In this document: piece by piece, positions 11,235 through 23,703 of the stretch
How positions within the stretch are numbered: position 1 is the stretch's first letter
Layout of the letters: each line of letters starts with the position of its first letter
From: Aspidiotus rigidus
Taxonomy: Eukaryota; Arthropoda; Insecta; Hemiptera; Diaspididae
Reading direction: 5' to 3'
Assembly: GCA_035079385.1 (NCBI GenBank)
Contig: JAVHKY010000013.1
Span: 8,244,001-8,308,000, forward strand
DNA length: 64,000 nucleotides
Position numbers and translations under genes: made by a program
The notes under the pieces: model-generated
What the model was told of the DNA's origin: nothing
What the model saw: the letters and a program-made list of their open reading frames with translations, nothing else
The model's database searches: none

Positions 11235-13550
11235 GATTTTTCCAACTTGTATTTTTACTGCTATAAATTTTGTAAATCTCGATTTTTTTTTTTTTTCTCA
11301 ACTGGCAAAATGGGAAAGAAGAAATCATTTTGCTTAGATTTTGCTATTTACCTTACCTATTGAAACAAATGTGGTTTCAAGACAACTCTATTTTTCTTTT
11401 GTGATGTAGCAGCGAATGAGTAGAGCATACGAGCATATGCACACGACCCTATACAGTAATTTATTATGAACTTGACACGGCTCTATCAAGTCAGACGGTC
11501 GAGACAAAAGTTCGTACTTCATCAAAACGTCGTAACTAAATCTAAGCTTCAAATTAATCACAACAAACATCCAGATGGCTCGATTCCCCTCAACTCGAGA
11601 GGACCGGACCTAACTAGCTCAATCGGGTCGACGTGAGCATGAATACATCTCTCTGAGGGTGTGAGTAACTGAAGATAGACCACAGTCAGTTTTTTGGTTC
11701 ACCTTTTGAGATCACATAGGCTATACGAAATATCTTGATAATTGAGGCTAGCGTTGTCGTTGGTTACGGGTTCTACTTACTCGCCAAACTGAAGAAAATA
11801 GTTTGTCGTAATAATCATAAGTCTTGTAGCAAAGAGTCTACTTTTAATCGAATAAAAATATAACAGAAACTGAACACCGCTCATGATCAGAAAATATCTA
11901 ATGAGCATACTAAGAATCTACTATTGAAAACGAGGACTGCTCAAGTCAGTCGATTAAGCCTAAGAGAGATTGGGACTATGGGTTACCTGAAATAAAATTT
12001 AGAAAATAGGACCGAAAGATTCATCGACGATAATTCGCAAACTGCAGCATTGACCTAGATATAATCACCTTCGTGTCTAATTCGTCGAAAACTGAGTATT
12101 CTCTGAAAAATGAGCTAATCCGATACTCTTCTACTAGGAGGAATAGAATTCGTAGACTTCGAATAAAATATTGGAATTCACATTTATATTGAATAAGCTA
12201 ACATAATCTATGCAAACATATAAATACGATGCTTCGTATCACACATCAGCTAGGAAAGTCGTCGATCTATCATTATAATAAAAACATGTAATAGCAAACT
12301 TGATTTCGTCGATATCATGCCATTTTCACGAATTTAGGTGACTCTGGTTACCTTTTCCCTCTTTGTAGAACGATGTTAAAGCAACTACTAGACGCCAATT
12401 GAAATAATTGTAATATCGCCCACTCAATAAATACCCACGAAACTTGAGCGCGATCAATTCACGAGGTACCACGCGCAAATTGGATTTATTTTCTTTTATA
12501 CTGAGTTCCGGGCACGAATCCTTCCCTCAGTCTGATGCCCTCGGAGTGTTCTACCCTTCGATGGAAACAGCCGGGATAGCTCTGGGTATCGACACCAAAT
12601 TATGGTGAATGGAGATCAATAACACAATATAATTTGTTCAAAACATTTCGATCTCATCGAATAAAATTCATTTTTACATAATACACGGAAGTTTCCACTT
12701 TACGCATATTTTCGCTCAAAAACGTCCCTATCGGACCACACCGTCAAGAGACTCATGCTCGTTGTCGTCGACGGCACATCGACCGTGAACGGAGCTAAAA
12801 TTCACCGCGAGTTAGCTTTTCGACGAGCAAGAAGCTCCTTCGAAGAACAAAAACCAACTCCTCCGCGAGCCGAGACTCACCGGTGAAACTCCAGCGAATT
12901 TACCCTCCCCTCACCAGTCATCAGCTTTAGATCCGTGCGCAAACGAGACAGCATAAGAGGTAAGGAACTATTAGAATACACGAGTTAGATAAGGATAACC
13001 AGGAAGGGGAAGTAGGAAAGATGCTCGCTACACAACGGTAGACTAGGATGTAACGAGACACACGAAAATGATTTTGACTATCTCGATTACACACCAATAC
13101 TATCGCATCTCGCACCGTCGAACGAAAACCACCTATACAAAAAGTTCGCTCCACGTAATCGTCGCTACATTTCACTTTCGGAGCAGTTGTTATGTATATC
13201 GTAATACTGTACCTATAAACTACAAAACTGGTAAAATTATTACAATAACTAGCAAGTCCGGCGCGCCTCTTAGTTTTTTGTTTTTTCATTTTTATCTTAT
13301 TCGAGAGCGCTATATAAACAGGAATAATTTTTAAAAATCTCGGTAAATTATCTAGATATTTCTACTTTGGATATTGAAAAAAAAAAAAGTAGAAATTCTC
13401 CAGACAACTTTTTTTTGGACCTGTATTCAAAATTTTTATGCAAACACAAAGTTCTCATGGCTACTTTTAATTCTGTTATTTAGGGTTTTGGGTAAGGTAG
13501 ATACATGAAACAAAGGGAGTAACTCTGGGGTTTAAGATTATTTGGAATTT
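11235..13550. other. Intergenic region upstream of gene A, no gene recognised
   Basis: Composition is less repetitive than its surroundings, with a moderately GC-richer stretch at about 12450-12900. Open frames at 11388-11570 and 12927-13289 show no domain, signal peptide or splice context that I can support. Regulatory sequence of gene A may lie in the first few hundred bases. Confidence 0.4.
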
Positions 13551-14749
13551 CTTAGTTAGATACACTATTTTTTTGTATCTTTTCATCTCATAGTTCAATT
13601 CAATCTGCTTAGTTTTCTTTTCAAGCTTTTCTTCTTTCTTAATTTCATTCAATTTTGCACTCTTTCATTCTTTACTTGTTCTTCCATACAACCTTTTTTT
13701 TTTTCTTTCTTTCTTTATCGTTTCCTGAGTCTTCCGAATTGTTCTCTGCCTCAGTAACACACTCTTCCAGTTTTCCCTCTCTTCCTATTCTTCTTTTTCA
13801 GTCCTCTGCATCCATCTCCTCCAATTATCCGTATGGTGATAATTGATTCTACGTGTCATCCTCTAATCTACAAATTTATGGAAGAAAAACGTTTTGATTC
13901 TAAGATTAGTTCATTCATTTCCCTTTTTCTCTTTCACTTTTTTTCTACATAAGATTTTTTTTGAAATCTTGTGTGTATTATATGTTGACAGTATAATTTG
14001 TTACTACAGTCGTTCCAATTTTCAGCGATGATTATTTCTTTGACCTCACTTTTTTACATGCAAATAATGTAACTCCTCCTATTTTTGAGTTGATTTAGTT
14101 GAGACTTTGAAAATCCCTTCCTTCATTTACCTTAATTAGAAAAAAATTTCTCAAGGCCCTCAATTTATTCCTTCGAGTCCACCCACCTCCAACTAACAGT
14201 TATTCTTGACATCGAGTCCTGATTTTTGTAATTCACTATTCTCTAGGGATTCTTCTGTTAAATCCTGATGATGCTAAGAGCATCTCCAGTTTTTTATGAT
14301 GTCAACTACCTAACCTAAATCGAGGTTCAATAGGAAACCTATTCCATAGGGGGAGGGATTTTCGAAAATTTTGGTGTCTCGCCATCATTTACCTAGAACG
14401 ATGGTTGATATTTTTCCAAGTCCTTTTCCTGTCATATATATCTTGGAAGTTGAAATTCTTCCATGTTCCTCTCTTAAAAAATATAGCTTGGAAGTTGAAA
14501 GTTTTTTAAGTTATCCAGTCCACTTGTCATAATTGCATAGGTCGATGTACAAAATGCGTTTTCAATTTCAACTCCTCTGATGGTTCAATTTTTTCCAAGT
14601 TCCTCTCCTGTCATATATAGCTCAATTCCCAATATTAAAAATCTTTTCAAATCTGACTCCTTTGATATTGAAAATTTTAACAGGGAACCTGTTTTATGGG
14701 GGGCTATTTGAGAAATCTGCCGTCCGCCGTCCGCCGTGCGCCGTCCAGC

Positions 14750-15065
14750 GAAAAACTTGGAAAAATTTCGACCCTCGAGCCATATATGATAGGAGAGGGA
14801 CTTGTAAAAATTTCGACTCTCAAGCTATATATGATAGGAGGGGGACTTGGAAAAAATTTCGACTCTCGAGCTATAGATGATAGGAGGGGAACTTAGAAAA
14901 ATTTCGACTCTCGAGCCATATATGATAGAAGGGGGACTTAGAAAAATTTCGACTCTCGAGCTATATATGATAGAAGAGGGACTTAGAAAAATTTCGACTC
15001 TCGAGCCATATATGATAGGAGAGGGACTTAGAAAAATTTCGACTGTCGAGCTATATATGATTTTT
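14750..15065 (+). repeat. Tandem array of a 45-bp repeat, about seven units
   Basis: The unit runs 'atatatgataggaggggg', then 'acttagaaaaatttcgac', then 'tctcgagc'. Its period is 45 bp, so a 15-residue peptide repeat (KISTLEPYMI type) stays open. An adjacent AACAGGGAACCTGTT and GC-rich module at 14680-14765 matches 5396-5475. The same unit is scattered over the whole window in both orientations. Confidence 0.9.
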
Positions 15066-15499
15066 ACTACCTTTCTCCAAATCTAGGCTTCTTTGAATTT
15101 TCAATACCAAATCTAATTCGAATCATAAGACAGGTTCCCTGCGTTCCTCGTTTAACTTCGTTAAGGAAGCCGTCATTTTTTCTAAGTCCCTCTCCTATCA
15201 TATATGGCTCGAGAGTAGAATTTCCTATCCCTTATCTATCATAATAGAGCTCAAATGTCTCAATTTTTCCGAGTCCCTCCTGCTATAGTTGGCTTAATTT
15301 TCAAAATTTTATCAAATCTAATTCCTCTTTTTGGAACCCCTCCAATTTTGAATTCAATTCTCAATATCAAAACCAATCCGTCCCATAGAAGAGGATGTGG
15401 GAATTCCTTATTCAACTTTATTAAACATGTGATTGTTTTCTATTACAGCCTTCAATTGAACTTCTTTTGGTTGAATCCTAGAAATCTGATTGGAAGCTT

Positions 15500-15835
15500 C
15501 ATTACAATCCTTACTATCTTATTATACAGATAATCTGAGAATCTATCACCTTTTTTCCTGTTCTACTCTTCAAAATCAACATACTTCCTACGAAGTATTT
15601 TCTCAATTATCCTCTGACCTGTGTAATCATTTCCAACACAGTTTCCAGCTCTCGCAACTACCTGTGTTAGTCAGTTCCATTTTCCAAATATTTCAGTTGC
15701 TTTTCTTCTTCTACTTCTTACAATGGAAGGGATTTTTGATTCAAAAAGTTGATATTGATAAGGGATCATCATATTTTGATGACTACTATTTTCTATTTTG
15801 CCTATTAGCTCTCCTTCATTAGATACTTTCCATCA
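15500..15835 (+). repeat. Direct repeat, copy 1
   Basis: This copy begins near 'cttattatacagataatctg' and ends near 'ctccttcattagatact'. The same order of segments recurs at 16620-17090 with moderate divergence. Confidence 0.75.
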
Positions 15836-16619
15836 TTATGTGGACATTTTGACGTCATTAGAACTTTTTGCCAAATTAATTATCCTTCAATTTGCGAAGT
15901 GCTAAATTGTATCGGATAAAATGAGGTATGAAGTGCAAAGAGAAGGTCGTTACCGTTATAATATTAGGCTTTAGCTATTTTTTAGCTTAATTGTATCGGG
16001 TAAATTAGGATTTCGTCTGAAGCCTTCCTCTAGGGAACTGAGGTATGTTTTATGCACTACTTTTATTCCATTCTTCAGGGTTTTCCAAAACTCTTTATAC
16101 TTGTTGATATTATTTATGGTAATATTCTTTTTCAACTTTCGTTGTGCCATTTTCTTAGAATCGTACCCCCTACTTTTCCTGAATACATCCCTCTCAATTT
16201 CTCACATGATGTGTCTATAGTTGGAATTCCAATTAGGTTTAAGCTCACACTTTTCTACGCTCATCTGTACAAAACGTATCTTTTATTTGATTCTCAGTTC
16301 ACATCGGTTGCCCTCAATATGATCAAACTGATTGCGCGCCTAAAAACTGCACCCTTTCACTCAAAATTAAGAACCCCACCTTGTAACTACGTACTTACGA
16401 CCATAAAAACTTTCATTATTTCTTAATCCTAGCTTAATTCTTGTATCACTCACATAAAAAAAAAACCCTGCAACAAACTTGGAATCATTAAAAGTTAACC
16501 TATCCTCAGTCTTCATTGAACAGAAATTCCCACCATAAAGAGGTTATTTTTGCTCGATATAGAATCGGTCACTCTCAACTTGAACATTTCCATCTCCTCC
16601 TGGGTTTCCATGCTCTACC

Positions 16620-17090
16620 TTCATGTAAATCTTATTATGCAGATAATCTGACGATCTATCATCTTTTTTCCTGTCCTACTCTCCAAAATCAACGTACTTC
16701 CCACAATATAATCTCAGTCTCATCCTCTGTCCCATGTAATCATTCCCAACACGGTTTCCAACTCCCGCAACTACCTATGGTACTCAATTACTCCAACTTA
16801 TACATATCCATTTTCTTTCTCCTGCCTTAAAATTTGAGTACCACCATCTGACTCGATTGCTACCTCTTCTTCCAATCATCTTCCCTATCCTCATGTACTC
16901 CAGTTATTCTTATTTTCAGAATACAACCATAATACCATTTTACAAATATTTTAACCGCTTTTCTTCTTTTACTTCTTATAATCTAATTGAAGTGATTTTT
17001 ATTCAAAAAGTTGACACTGATAAGGGATTCTCATATTTTTATGACTACTATTTTCTATTTTATCTGTTGGCTCTCCTTCATTAGATACTT
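16620..17090 (+). repeat. Direct repeat, copy 2
   Basis: This is a diverged copy of 15500-15835, with 'cttattatgcagataatctg' at its start and 'ctccttcattagatactta' at its end. It is longer because of extra sequence in the middle. Confidence 0.75.
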
Positions 17091-17150
17091 ATTATCATTA
17101 TAATTATATGGACATTGTGACATCATTAAAACTTTTTGTCGAATTCATTT

Positions 17151-18360
17151 TTCTTGTCTCACGTCCAAGAAAGTTAGCTATTTTTCATCGAGACTTTGGA
17201 CATCTAACCTGAGGTGGGGTTGTTGAAAGAGGCAAGGTAATCGGTGTAAGGTTGAATCGTTGTTACCGTTCAAAATTTATTTGAGGATCAGTGTGTTAGG
17301 AACGTGTAAAATAAATCCAGTACCCTTTGGATACTCCGTTGATCACTTTTCTTCTTTTTATTCAAAATTTATTTGAGAATCAGTGTGTCAAGGTATTCTG
17401 GTAGTGTCAATAACTCCAGAACTATCAAGTGGAATAGAACTTTAACGATAAATAATTATAATCTTGTCACAGTATGATAATTGACGTCGGATGCGATAAC
17501 AGGAAAATGGAGAACTTTTACACGCACGTTTGTGATAATGAATCGTTGCACTTAAATAACCAATAATTAATTTTCTATTTTCTATTTTGCCTGTTAACCT
17601 TCAGTTTCATCTAATTCAAACATCATCGCTGTGACGTCATTAGAATTTCACGAATATTTTTTCTTATAATTTGCTAGGCAATTCATATATATAGTTATAG
17701 AATACACGCGTTAGCTATTTTTTAGCTAAATTGTATCGGGCAAATCAGGAATGAGAGGCAAAGGGTCATTTAGCTTTTTAGTATATTAGATGGTAACAAC
17801 GCTTGTGTCGCCTTTGCAGCCACCCGTCTTCGGATGTGCAGTGGAAGAAGAAAAGGCGATTAAATGAAGAGTGACGTATTTTTGTGACACGTTTATTCTG
17901 CATATAGTATCAGACTGTCTGAAGAGGGTTTGTTCAGTGTGTACACCTTTCAAAAAAATGCATATTTACACTATCTATGTGCCCACTTATTGAATACCAG
18001 TCCCAGCCCATTTCTCGACAGCCCTTGAAGAAAGATCTGTACAGCTGTAAAGATAGCTTCTCTGACTCATATCAGCTCCCATCTTTTGATTCCTCTATTT
18101 TAGGTTTTAGAAAAACACCCGATAGAGCCAAATCCAGGCTGTAGTTTTGATGCAGGACAATTTTGATACTCTCCTTACTCGAGAAATCAGTGAAGAGGCC
18201 GCCTCGCATGCGCAAAATGCTCAAAAATTGTACATACTTGTATTTAATAACTTGTGTAACACAGCGCAAACCGACCCTAGCGAACCTGTAGAACACTGGT
18301 TACTTTTCAGCAGTCATTAGGTGGCGCGCACGGGTTGATTGATGGTCGTAGTTAAAGTCA
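17151..18360. other. Intergenic DNA, no gene recognised
   Basis: Short repeated phrases such as 'ttagctattttttagct' (also near 15970) suggest old repeats. The 74-codon frame at 18072-18296 has no recognisable feature. Confidence 0.4.
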
Positions 18361-20480
18361 CACTGGGCAGGGCTACAATGTTTTAAATGAAATTGTTTCA
18401 AACAGTATTTTAAACATGTTTTAAACATGGACGGCACGTTATGAATTTACAATCACACGTACTCACGCAGAACAAAGCGTGAGTGCCTAAGGAGAAAACC
18501 TGGAGAAACCCCGCAATAAGCGCAAGGTTGTCATGTTTAAAACAACAAAATATGGACATTTTCCATAGAAATGGTAGGGTTTTGACCGAAATCATTATTA
18601 GTGGATAACAGTTATTGGTCTGGTCAGCTTCAAAATGAAACCGATTACTGGTTATCGCCTTATCAGTCACAATTAAGTATTTTTCTGAAACGGTCAAATG
18701 GTCATAATGGTCATGGATATTATTAAAACATGATTCGGTCATAATGGTTCATAACGGTCAAAAGAGAAAAATATTTGTTTGGTAGAAAGAACATATTTTA
18801 AACTAGAAAAAATGTTTCTGAACTAAAAAAGCTTTTTTTTTTTTCAAAGATAAAACATTGAAAAGAGGACTGTCAACAAAACCGCTATGACGGTTTTCAG
18901 CGAAACATTTATCGGTCAAACGGTCACGGCCAATGTAGAAGTTCCCTTCTAAACAGTTATTGGACAATCTGTCAACAAATATTTTTTTTCCTTTTGGTCA
19001 TTGGTTATTGTTAATCACTAGAGGATCGAGACATCTGGCGTCCTTAACTGCTCTTTGGGTTGTGTGAGCTAGCGAGGTTTGAGGGTACACGAGGTTTTGA
19101 GAATACACGTTAACTCTACACAAGCAGTAAAAGGGTGTCAGCACAGAGACAAGAAGTTTGAGGTAGGTACAAGATATATGCGCACGGTGCGCTAGTGTTG
19201 TAACACGCCGGTGTATCAGGCATGTGATTTGAGATCAGCGTTAGTGTTATTTGTTGTTGTTTTTGCTGTTGTCATCAGCCAAAATATCATTTTCTTTGTC
19301 AGTATCTATACTTCTCTTCTCTGCGCTTTTGTTATTATCTGCCATTCTCACCTATGATACCTGTATATTCAAGATAAATTAATGTGTAAATGTACGTACC
19401 ACATAATAACATGCAAGTATACACACGAACACAAGTACAAACGCAAGCGCAGACGCGAACACATTTTTGTTTTCAGCAATTCACTATTCAACTTTTTGGT
19501 CAGTAACCAGTTTGATAAGATATAAAGAACTCGCTTTTTGTTTTATTTTATCATGATCCACAAAAACAAGATGAGTAAGCTCAAAATTATTTTAAAGCAA
19601 AGAGAAAAATTTTAGACACAAAGTTGTTTGTTATTACACAGGATCTTCGGCACCATGTTAGTCACTAGAGGATCGAGACATCCGGCGTCCTTAACTTCTC
19701 TCGGGGCGGGGGGGGGGGGGGTGAGCTGGCGAGGTTTGAGGGTACACGTTAACTGTACACGAGCAGTACAGGGTTGCCAGCTCGGAGACAAGCAAAGTGA
19801 GGTATGTACAAGATTATGCGCATGGTGCGCCAAAGTCCTAACAATTATAACAGTTATACAACTGTTATTTCGAATAACCCAGTTGTCAGTCACATAAAGT
19901 ATTTTTCTGAAACGGTCAAACGGTCATAATGGTCATGACCATTATTAAAACAAAACATGATTTGGTCATAACGGTTCATAGTGGTCAAAATAGAGAGAAA
20001 CATTTTTTTGGTAGTAAGAACATATTTTTAAAGGGAAAAAATATATTTTTAAAATGAAAAAACATGTTTTAAAATGAAAAAACATTTTTTTAAACTGGAA
20101 AAAACATGTTTTTAAACTGAAAAAACATGTTTTTGAACTGAAAAAACATGTTTTTGGATTAAAAAAAGTAAAAAAAGGACATATTTTCAAAGTAAAATCA
20201 TTAGAAATAGGACTGTCAACATGACCGCTATGACGGTTTTAACCGAAACATTTGTTGGTCAAACAGACGGTCAATGTAGTAGTTTCCTTTTAAACAATTA
20301 TCAGTCAATCGATCAACAAACATTTTTTTCCTTTTGGTCATGGGTTATAACGCAGTTACGTAACTGTTATTTCGCAGAACCTAAGGAATACCGTTCTTAA
20401 CATGTTTAAAACACTGAAAAAATATTAATTTTCCACACGTTTTAAACTAAAAAAAAAAAAACACATTTCACGTTCTTTTA
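18361..20480. repeat. Repeated 'cggtcataatggtcatg' element, two copies, plus TTTAAAC tracts
   Basis: Two related blocks at about 18590-18990 and 19870-20340 share 'gtatttttctgaaacggtca', 'ggtcataatggtcatg', and runs of 'aaaaacatgtttt'. A third copy lies at 56760-57180. A second direct repeat (19010-19200 and 19655-19830) contains 'gaggatcgagacatc', 'cggcgtccttaact' and 'ggtttgagggtacacg'. Open frames in this interval, including one rich in FFSLKTCFF, come from these repeats. Confidence 0.75.
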
Positions 20481-21300
20481 AAAAAAAATCTAATTTTTTG
20501 CAACCCTGATATGGGGACTTGACAGAGTGATCGTGCGCTAGCATCGATACACGTATAGTGTGTAGTAGTTGTACTTGGCAGGTTTTAGTAGTTGTACGGC
20601 AAGAAGGTGACGATGCGATTTGGCTAAATATATTAGACGTGGAAAATGAAGTTGAGAAAATCGCGAATAACTCGAGTTGCTCCAGGATTGTTATTCATTG
20701 GCTCGATAGTATCGCGATCTTGATCAATATCAATATCTCCCTCTTGGTCCAAGTCTCTATACCTTGTCACCTGCAGCGACTCTTTTGCTGTCAAGTTCGA
20801 GTATATCTACAGACCCCCAGGGATGGTAAGCCGTTCCCAACAGCTTACGCTAATGGCTAAACCTAAAAAAATTTTTGCAACGGCTTCCGCTAACAACTAA
20901 TGGCTGACAGCCTTTTAACGGCTAGCTAACAGCTGACTAACGGCCAATCGAATTTTTTTTCCTCATGTACGTCGAATCATCTTAAAATTTTGCGCTAAAA
21001 TGACAAATGAAGACCATATTTGAACAGGAGTCATACTTTTTTCTATTATGCTACTTCATTTCCAAGTTTTTTTGAAACTACTCGTAGTGAGCTAAAATTA
21101 TCAAATTCCTTGAAGTTTGGACAGTGGCTTATCTCAATACTAATTTTCTTTTTCTTTTTTATTGAGCCATCTTAGTATGGTTTTAAAAGCACCTTAAATG
21201 AAGTTATCTCAACTTTTCGCGTAATAGTTGACGTGAGAGAGGTTGCAATCCAGCGACTGTCTTCTAAATAGCTAGGTAGTATAATTACTCGTACACCAGT
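20481..21300. other. Intergenic DNA with 'ggctaacggct' motifs
   Basis: At 20840-20960 there are several near-copies of GCTAACGGCTAGCTAAC, a motif also dense at 22600-22700 and 48150-48470. The 100-codon frame at 20558-20860 matches nothing known to me. Confidence 0.4.
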
Positions 21301-21860
21301 TCGTAAGGTTTACTCCTTTTCAGTCTTCCGACATCTTGGTGACCTCGACATTTGGCTGATTTAGTAGGCGTTTTTCGTATTTGAGGGCCCGCCTTTGGAT
21401 GATCTCATCAACGACTTCTAGCCTCAGGTCTTTGTGTAGGTCCACGTTGGTAGTGTAGCGGTAGGCTTTTCTAATCATTTGCACAAATCGATTTTGGGCT
21501 CTTCGGATGATGGACGGCTTAGCACATCCCCGCAGTTCACAGCCATACATCCAGATGGGACGCAGTATTGCTCGATATAAGAGTATTAACTTGCTCTTCA
21601 GTTTCAGCTTGGAATGTTTCCCCAGTAGCCAATACAACTCTCGAGTTTTTTGTTTTATCTAGGCCGCTTTATGATGAATGTGCTCTCTCCAAGTGAGCTT
21701 GGAGTCTTGGTGGAGTCCTAGATACTTGATCGAGTTTTCTTGTTCCACCTGGGAGCCGTTAATTGATCTCAATACTAGTAGAAATTGAGGACGTATCTGT
21801 GACGGAGACCCTTTTTGCTGAGACCATGATTTTTTAGACGTTTCAGTTCATTGATCTTTT
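21300..21860 (-). pseudogene. Jockey-like LINE reverse transcriptase, 3' fragment
   Basis: The minus strand encodes the C-terminal part of a Jockey-clade pol: KYLGLHQDSKLTWREH, then a stop, then ELYWLLGKHSKL and LYRAILRPIWMYGCELRGCA, ending in a RALKYEKRLLNQPN segment. The layout (thumb region then C-terminal tail) is that of insect Jockey elements. The frame is broken by an in-frame TAG near 21660 and the element is 5'-truncated, so it is a dead fragment. A T-run at about 21857-21876 is on the upstream side. Confidence 0.85.
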
Positions 21861-21879
21861 TTTTTTTTTTTTTTTTGTA

Positions 21880-23700
21880 TGGGATTTTACCCACCTCTGT
21901 AAGAAGAGCCTCCGCGTCATCTCTTCTCTCCCGTTTCCTTTGAATTCAATATTCAACAGATTGACAATGTATTATTGCATCTTATAGAAAAAGAAATGCT
22001 CTTCGATTTTTATTCTTACACTTTTATTGATTGAACTTATTGTTATAAAGTTATATCCACTCAAAACTTCAAATTCGTTTTTCTATGTTTAATATTTCCT
22101 CGCGGAGGCCCTTTTTACAGATACGTCCTCAATTAGAAACCAAGAATAGACCAATTCCCCGTGACGACATACTTGCGAACAAACGATGCAGTGATTTCGT
22201 TCAATTTGAGCTAAAACTGGGCCTGCCTGCTGCAGCTGTTTTCCCGCAAATGTTAATTCCCATAAGGATCACGTAACGTTCACTAAAACCCGAGTATTTT
22301 AAAAATGAACGATTGTTAAAGATGAGCGGTCTTGTCTCATGAAATACAAACCTTTCACTTCCTATATTGAGATCGCCCATCATTAACATAATATCATACA
22401 TTTTCGTGGAAACTATGTGATTGTTATGGGAATTAACACACAAAAAGTTTGTTTACATCTTTGCAGGGAAGCAGCTGCAGCATTCAACCTGCTTAGTTCG
22501 CGACTCATTTGCACGAATTCGATTCATTGATGTCACCGCGAGGAATCAGTCTGTAGGACTGAGGACAATAGTCTCTTTTGTTAACCGTTGGAAGTTTGAT
22601 TTTGAATGGCTAACACCTGGCTACTGCTAATATTAACCTGATTGGCTAGCTAATGACCAGCTAAAATATATTGTGCAAAAATCACTCGGTCAACGGCTAG
22701 CTAACCATCGTCGGAACAAACAACGGACGATAATTTCTTCAAAACAAACAACTTGTGTTGCATTTATGAATTGCTACAGTTTTGAAGAATTTACTTTTCA
22801 TTCAAAATGTTGATAGTCTTTGTCGTTTGAATGAGAAATTTCACAATCCCCGATTCGACATTAGCGCCCCGCTGTTCAAAGTTTCTCGCTCGCAAAACAA
22901 CCCGCTAGGTTTGCTGACATCGCGGCAAACGTTGCAAACAATAGCAAACGAACGAGAACAAAGAAAAATTTTGTAAGTAAACGAGAATTGAAGGCAAACG
23001 AAATTTTGACAAACGCCCCCTGTCTGGTTCCTATAGATTCCTCGCATACAAAATTTCTCCCAAGTCCCGCTTCCGTGGCCCAGCCAGAGTGGCCAAATTA
23101 TTCTACACTTGGATGATCGGACTCTCTCCTCATGTATATATCTGAAAGATCGAAGTTTTCTCTAGTACCTCTCCTCAGTATGTATAGCTAGAATGCTAGA
23201 CGATCGAATTCTTTTTAAATCCTCCCCCACATTCCTATCGACTCCCTTAAACGCGAAACGCAGATTCTCTGACAATATTTATAGAGTTCTTATAATTTCA
23301 TCGTCAATCTCAAAACTTTTTCTATAACCTTCTTTTTGACTTTGTAAAAAAGACTTTAACATTCAGTTTTATACTAAGACTAAACTAGAATTGTAATGCA
23401 AGTTAAAAAACTATAGACTTACTTACTAATGGCGATTTTAACAACAGTTTTTGGAGGAATATTCTAAGTTGTATTTTTCGCGATCTTCTAATTTCCTCCC
23501 CTTCCTGCAGTATTCAGTTTCTAAATAAAAGACTTGAATATGTCAAACAAAATATTGTACAAATATTTGTCAGTAGATTGCGAAATGTTGAGTAAACAAT
23601 ATTTCAATATTTTTACGCTTACAGTAAAGCTCCATATATTTCAGCGATCAAACTCTTCTCGAAGCGAGAACTGATTTGAAAGAAACCACTTTACCAATTT
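21880..23700. other. Intergenic DNA upstream of gene C
   Basis: GCTAACGGC motifs occur at 22600-22700, and diverged 45-bp-type repeat fragments at 23050-23200. No supported gene is seen. The frames at 22085-22443 and 22421-22630 lack domains. Confidence 0.4.
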
Positions 23701-23703
23701 GAA

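Larger units (their letters stand above)
13551..17150. repeat. Pyrimidine-rich region with embedded direct repeats and 45-bp array
   Basis: The plus strand is strongly T- and C-rich, which gives long but low-complexity open frames rich in Phe, Ser and Leu. These are not convincing genes. Included are the 45-bp array at 14750-15065, an end of the 5058-type foldback element at 15071-15178, and a diverged direct duplication (15500-15835 and 16620-17090). Confidence 0.6.

Noticed and set aside
14662..15086. Repetitive peptides such as RKISTLEPYMI as a possible protein gene
   Set aside because: The frame exists because the DNA repeat period is 45 bp. The start codons and ends are arbitrary and the same DNA occurs in both orientations elsewhere.
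15255..17084. Long plus-strand frames rich in Phe, Ser and Leu (several of 75-124 codons)
   Set aside because: They come from T- and C-rich low-complexity sequence, occur in duplicated segments without codon-level conservation, and have no domain.
19966..20190. Minus-strand frame rich in FFSLKTCFF, like an antimicrobial or structural peptide
   Set aside because: It is the translation of the aaaaacatgttttt repeat and carries no independent signal.
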